NCBI RefSeq assembly: GCF_018320785.1
Contig: NC_054867.1
Coordinates: forward strand, 19,984,855-20,048,854
DNA length: 64,000 nucleotides
Reading direction: 5' to 3'
Source: Cheilinus undulatus
Taxonomy: Eukaryota; Chordata; Actinopteri; Labriformes; Labridae
The translations under genes and the position numbers were made by a program. A model generated the notes under the pieces. That model had not been told where the DNA came from, ran no database searches, and worked only from the letters and a program-made list of their open reading frames with translations. This document shows positions 58,756-64,000 of the stretch, piece after piece. Within the stretch, counting starts at the first letter, position 1. Each line of letters opens with the position of its first letter.

Positions 58756-60540
58756 CTAGTAGTTGGCCAATGGAACAGAATTATGGTCCCTATGTCTTCC
58801 AGACTTTTTAAATTTGAAGGAGCCAACCCCTGTCTTCCCAGATCCTGTCTGCAGGTGAGGGGTCAGCTCACCAACAGGGCCACAATTCATGACACCCTCC
58901 TCTTGTATCTCTGGCCTTTTGCTGAAGTTGTATATGTTCATGCTGAAATTGGTCAACAGGATACGGGCTTTTGTGAGGCGCTTGTGTCGATTCTGAAGCT
59001 GGACTCGCTCAAACTTTGTTCTTGCATCTTCTTGAAGCAAGAACTCAGTTTTCTCCCTGTCCTGAAGCATCTGCAGCATCTCCCTCTGCAGCTGAATGGC
59101 AGTCTGCTGCAGCATCTGGTAGCGAATCACCAGGGGGATCTGGTCAGCCAGACGCTGGCCTGCAATCTGTAATTTTGGACATAGTTTGTCAATATTAAAC
59201 CACCTTTATGTTGTTATGTCACATGAATGTTCTTATTTAGGCTATTATTGTTATAATTTTACTATCTGTAGTTTTGTTCTGCTGGTTTTATTCTTCATAC
59301 TTGCTTGCATGCATATAATGCAGTTTATATGTAATTATGCTATTTTCACGTATTTCATTTTGAAAGTTTATTATTTTAGCTGTTAGAGCTGAACAATCTA
59401 AAATTACAGAATGAATTTACGGTAAAATTTTCAGTAAATAAGTTTTAAAACTAAACAGAAATCCAAGCATTTACTTTGAAAATGTGCCCAATAAATAACA
59501 ATAAAGTGTATGTGATTGTAATTTACACTTACTTGATAGTAGGATTTAAGGTGTTTGATCATCTCTTTCAGAGTGGCTCCACTTCCAACTGTGCTTTTTA
59601 AAACACTTAGAGGAGACGCGTTGGCCTGCTCTTCCTCCCTCTTCCTCTTCCCGAGCTTCTTGCTGTATGTGGTGTCCTGAGTGTACACGATCGACTCCAT
59701 CTTAAACTGAGTCCTCAGCATGGACTCAGCTAAAGCCTCCTTCTCCTTCCTGATGGATTCAATCTTTATCTAAAGGACATAAAGATTTGTCAAGACTATT
59801 CAGTCATGTTAAGGAATACAAAAAGTAGAAGTGAATGATGAAAATGACACCTTGGCCATATTGATGAGGCTAGGAAATCCAACCAGGCTGTTCTGTGCCA
59901 CCTTATGCAGCTCTGTCTTCACTATTTCTAAAAAGTAGAGACAAAATACACAAAATTCAAAGCTAGAGCTTCACATATTTCAATCCAGCACTTAATCATT
60001 TTAAGTATCATAACACATGCCTGACACTTCTTTGAGTTTCTGGACTGCAGGCTCCTCCAGATATTTGATCTGCTCTTTGACCATGTCCTCAAAGGTCTTA
60101 TAGTTGATGAAGCCCGGCAGTTCTCTTCCTCTGTACTTTCCTTCATACTGAGTGACCTCTTTCTCAATGTTCCAGTTGACTACAAGACAGAGGAATTGGT
60201 GGAAAAAGAGCAACTGAGTGAATTTGTTTAATTAGTAGCCATGACAAGAACTTTTTAAATTCTCTAAATGACAAGGGAAAGAGCTCAGATGCCTCCTTTA
60301 TTTTCTCTTTGAGCATAGGATCTGTTGAAAAAGCAAAAAGAAAGAACAATCCCACAATTCCTTGTGGCAACTACATTTAAAGTGATGCACCTTTCAGCTG
60401 TTTGCTTTAACAGGCAAATATTAATGTGCAAACTGACTGTATATTTCTGATGTCCACTCTCACAGACTGTTCATCAGAGACGTCATGTATCTCAGAAAAG
60501 AAATGCTGTAATTTGCGCATGCAATGTATTTCCGGTTTTA

Positions 60541-60580
<40 letters not shown>

Positions 60581-62892
60581 CTTTATTCATAAAGTCTGGC
60601 AGTTACATTCATGAAACGACCACATTCTGCAAACTCAACATTTCATAAATTTAACAGTAAAAGGTCAGAGGCCTAATTCAGGGTTAAATTCTGTATAGAT
60701 CTGTTTTAGAAGTAGTTACACGAATGTTGGCTCACTTTAGCTTCATTAGCTATGGCTGAAGCTTGCATAGCCACACTAGCCACATAATTAATGTCACTAC
60801 ATAAGATAATGTAGCCAAGTGAGCTTTACAAGTGAGTTTTAGCAAATGTAGCTAAAGCTCACTTAGCTACGCAGATGATGTGTAGCTTACGCAGCTCCTT
60901 TGTGAGCTTAGCTTTAGCTCCGCTAGCTACATAGCTCTGTCAGCTATGTTATCTAAGTTAGCTTATGCAGCTAACAGGGCTATGTAAGCTATGCTGGCTG
61001 CGTTAGAATGTTTTCATGGAGGAAGAGCTTTTTTCTATAACCAGACTGTTTACTCAGCTTTATTGAACGTTTTGTAACAGGTTTTTTTTTTAAACTTTTT
61101 GGTATCCTAACCACTCCCTTTACCCTTACTCTAACCCTAAACAAAAGTCTATTCTTATTTTATTTCAAAAACTTTAGTTGTTCTGATATAAACAGGGTCA
61201 CTGATGAACGGTTATTAGAGTGGCCGTCAGAAATGAACAGGCTGCAGCTAGTCTGTTTGCGCCTCAGCCTCTTTGGTAACATATATTTCTTTAATTCTGA
61301 ACTCCAATTATTAATCAAGTGTTTATTACATGTTTTACCATAGACTGCACATTACATCACTGTACATTACTTCTTCATCAAAATAGTTATGTAAATTAAA
61401 AAAAAAAATGTATATCTTGATATACAGTGCTTAACAAATTTATTAGACCACCCTAACCCTAACCAAAGGTTTATGCCACAGCTGCCCTAAATTAACAGCA
61501 TTGGTAATTACCAAAATCATTTTTTATGTTTCTGCAATGGTTAATACACCAATATGTAGAAGCTCTTTAACCAAAATTATATTTTAATGCTAAAATATAA
61601 TTATTATTGTTATCCATGAATTTTCAAATTTACTGATTTACAAAAAAACTGTAAAAATAGTAAAGCACATTAATATTTCTTGATTAATATGTCAAATTAT
61701 AGTTATTTACTTGCATTCCTGAAGAGAAAAATTCGTTTTAGTGGTTGAATGTTATGCTTGATTCATTTCTGACTTCTCAGAGAAGCCCAGTGAGCCGGCT
61801 CAAATTTGGGTGCATTCAGTTTGAAATTCCTCATTCCTGTTCAAAATGGTGAAACGTGGAGAGCTCACTGAAAATGAAAGAGTCCGCATTAAAGCACTTC
61901 ATGATGCTGGATGGTCTTTGAGACAAATATGACAGGTGGTCTAATAAATTTGTTAAGCACTGTATTCAAATATATTTTGATTAAGGACAATATGTCTATC
62001 AGGATTTTAATCTGGATCACAAACAGTTATTTTTATCAGGATTAATATGCCATTAATAAACATTATAATTTTTGAGTTAATTAAAATGGATTAAGATAAA
62101 CATTTCTTCATTCAATCTTGCTTGTTGTACAAAACGATTATTGGTATTTAATGTGATATATTAGAATAAGTCTTAAATAATATATTATTGTGTAGATGGT
62201 GGATGCGTATTAATGAGGAAGCTTAATAATCAACTATTAACCCGTAGAAGTCCAGAAGGCTGTTTTTGCCATTTGTCAATACTTTTCTTTTGACAATATC
62301 AGAAAATGTTTACCATACTTATGTTTGGTATCATTTTTTTAGGACAACCTTAACTCTATGAAATGAAAACTGTTTTTTACTTTTACTTACATTATTAGAT
62401 ATTAAACCATCAAATACAAAACAAAAAAATACAACAGAACAGGATTTTTAAAAATTATTTAAAGAATAGATATGAAAATATGAAGTTGTGATCTCAAGAG
62501 TTAGGATTTTAGAAATTGTTGTAAATTTGTCCATTAATAAGGCCCCAGTTTAAAATAATTGACGTACTAAAGTATACAGAGAACAATATAAAATACTTGC
62601 ATTCCAAGACTGTGCGGGACTCCCAGGCAGTGCACTGTCTAAATTACATGGACTGCATTTTTAAAGAACAAATGATAAGAAAAGAGAAAAAAAAATTCCC
62701 ATTAAAAAAATGACATAAATGCTGAAATTAAGAAAAAAAAAAATCAGTGCCAGTCCTGTATAGTATTGACCACTGTCCCTATTTGTAAGATTATTTCTAA
62801 ATCAAAAATCACAAATTCCAAAAAAACTATAGAGAGATTTAAAAACTCTCAGTTTTGTTTAAAGTGCTGAAGGGGCTGATCTATAACCACTT

Positions 62893-62931
<39 letters not shown>

Positions 62932-63969
62932 ATGGCATTTTTAATGAGTTGCAGTCTGTCTTCAGAAAGAAACAGTACAGTCACTGCAGCAACAAAGGTC
63001 GAAATGATATAAATGACACTGGCTCTAAAGATCATTGCATTGCACTTTAGATCTATCAAAGGCTTTCGATATCGTTGACCACTCTGTCCTATTGCAGAAG
63101 TCTGCTGATATCGGGTTACCCCCACCAGCACTAAAACTGGCTGTAAATTATTTAAGTGGCAGAAAGCAAAGTGGTAAAGTTGATGGTCTGTTGTCAAGGT
63201 TTTTTTTTTAAATGTACAAAATAGTGTCTCACAAGGGTGATGAACACTTGATGAACCTTACAGTAGCTTCTTCCTTGTTGTCATCTTTACTAACACTGCA
63301 TTTAGGCTAAAATTTAAAAGGCTTTATAGGAAAAGATGTGAGAAGAGCAATGCAACCACTTGACATCGCTACCCACAGTGCATTTCATAATGGCAGCACG
63401 TTAGTATATACTTTTTAATTTACTCAAAATTTAGAAACCTGTTGTGTTTCTATAAATAAAGGCACTGATGTTAAGACAATAAATGTTTTCTTTTAACTTT
63501 ATAGTTTACTTCACATAAGGGATACAATTTTGTTTTAGTTAAACTAAACCTGAGGCAAGGAAATTCTTTTTTTAAAATTTGTGATGTGCTTACAGTTCAC
63601 TCCTGAACGGTCTATCAGCTCTTTCCATGCTGTAAACTCTTTTCTGAGAGTAGAAAAGATGTTGATCCTGGATCCTCCTCTCAGTTCCTCCCCTGCAGTC
63701 AGGCTGATAGCATCCTGAGTGAAAGCTGTCACTCTCTAAAATATAAAAACAAGAGGGTCAATCAGTTTTTTCTTAAAGCTCTTATCTATACTGTTATCCT
63801 CCAGGTTTGATGCTGCCATATTCTGTATGTAGAAAACTAAACTCACATCAATAAGGAAGCTGAGTCTCTCGTTCACATCAGATGGGGGTCCACTGCCAAT
63901 TCTGTCCAGCTCCGCCTGAGTCTTTCTCAGTTTATTCTCTATTTGCTCTTCCAGTCGGGGCAGAGATTT
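58756..63969 (-). CDS. mx: Mx copy C, last six coding exons (partial, C-terminal extension)
   Basis: A more diverged paralogue of copies A and B on the same strand. Exons in the window: 63969-63847, 63735-63594, 60179-60021, 59927-59851, 59769-59533 and 59166-58756, giving 382 residues plus stop. Exon lengths 123, 142, 159 and 77 bp equal those of copies A and B, which fixes the alignment; the first six coding exons lie beyond the right edge. Readable blocks: [100 protein letters not shown]. The final exon is 411 bp against 225 bp and continues 62 residues past the usual end (LLTNF here, YLVEF in A and B), with basic clusters (SKRP, KFKKSGRHR). Intron 9 starts with GC instead of GT. Intron 8 is 3.4 kb and holds mobile elements. 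No stop interrupts the frame. Confidence 0.9.
60543..60577. repeat. Poly(A) homopolymer
   Basis: About 35 consecutive A in Mx copy C intron 8. It could be the tail of an old retroelement or a simple slippage repeat. Confidence 0.8.
60730..61010. repeat. GCTA-rich degenerate repeat
   Basis: The tetramer TAGCT/AGCTA recurs very often across 280 bp (TTAGCTATGGC, GTAGCTAAAGCTCACTTAGC, CTAGCTACATAGCT), with no fixed period. It is an old, diverged simple-repeat array and has no coding capacity. Confidence 0.65.
61425..61962 (+). mobile_element. 538-bp Tc1-derived element with perfect 28-bp inverted ends
   Basis: The ends start CAGTGCTTAACAAATTTATT and are identical inverted copies for 28 bp, flanked by TA on both sides (61423-61424 and 61963-61964), the Tc1/mariner target. 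Inside, 61846-61932 (plus) encodes a 28-residue peptide starting MVKRGELTENERVRIKALHD, the helix-turn-helix start of a Tc1 transposase, ended by TGA. Everything after that is deleted. Perfect ends suggest relatively recent mobilisation in trans. It lies in Mx copy C intron 8. Confidence 0.88.
62902..63220 (+). mobile_element. Non-LTR reverse transcriptase fragment
   Basis: After a T homopolymer (62900-62926) the plus strand reads LQSVFRKK and, after a frame break, [20 protein letters not shown] and KLAVNYLSGRKQ. This is the RT region around motif A of an L2/Rex-type element. Only about 300 bp survive. It lies in Mx copy C intron 8, opposite in strand to the gene. Confidence 0.75.
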
Positions 63970-64000
63970 CTACAAATAACACAGGGGGAAAACCTATAAC

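Noticed and set aside
58756-58870. GSGKTG in the Mx copy C tail looked like a second nucleotide-binding P-loop.
   Set aside because: The spacing does not fit GxxxxGK[ST], since no glycine is at the first position, and no supporting fold is visible in a 62-residue tail.
61120-61460. TAACCCTAAAC and CCCTAACCCTAACC as interstitial telomere repeats.
   Set aside because: Only two or three degenerate units occur in each place, too few to call a telomeric array.
1-64000. CRISPR arrays, bacterial operons, or tRNA/rRNA genes.
   Set aside because: No regularly spaced repeats or cloverleaf/rRNA sequences were noticed, and the gene structure is vertebrate.

Overview
The window is vertebrate nuclear DNA, most likely from a teleost, probably a percomorph-type fish. 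Genes are intron-rich with GT-AG junctions, the sequence is AT-rich, and introns are packed with Tc1-like, hAT-like and L2/Rex-type mobile elements typical of fish. The three recognisable gene groups are ATXN7, THOC7 and fish-type interferon-induced Mx GTPases. The species cannot be named from sequence alone.

Layout. (1) About 1-22.2 kb, minus strand: the 5' part of ataxin-7 (ATXN7, SAGA complex). Three coding exons are readable (13.46, 13.06 and 3.51 kb), and a probable non-coding first exon with a CpG-containing promoter lies near 22 kb. The rest of the gene runs off the left edge. (2) 26.75-30.95 kb, plus strand: a complete eight-exon THOC7 (TREX/THO mRNA export subunit, 203 aa predicted), head-to-head with ATXN7 as in human 3p14. 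(3) 31.1-64 kb, minus strand: a tandem array of three Mx genes. Copy A (42.68-32.42 kb, 12 coding exons, 660 aa) and copy B (52.81-45.41 kb, 12 coding exons, 621 aa) are near-identical recent duplicates. Copy C (58.76 kb to beyond the right edge) is more diverged, and only its last six coding exons are in the window.

Main observations. Copy A carries an in-frame 117-bp tandem duplication in the exon encoding the stalk loop L4 region, which in mammalian MxA determines antiviral specificity. It adds 39 residues, including a highly acidic run. Copy C has a 62-residue C-terminal extension with basic clusters and one GC-AG intron. Copies A and B have different interferon-response motifs near their starts. 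The two duplication units share 3' flanking sequence, which places the left edges near 31.66 and 43.59 kb, and a Tc1 remnant lies at the internal junction.

Mobile elements account for most intron-length differences between copies A and B. They include several Tc1-like relics (one family present three times), two hAT-like elements with clean 8-bp target duplications, three non-LTR reverse-transcriptase fragments, and a 538-bp Tc1 derivative with perfect 28-bp inverted ends.
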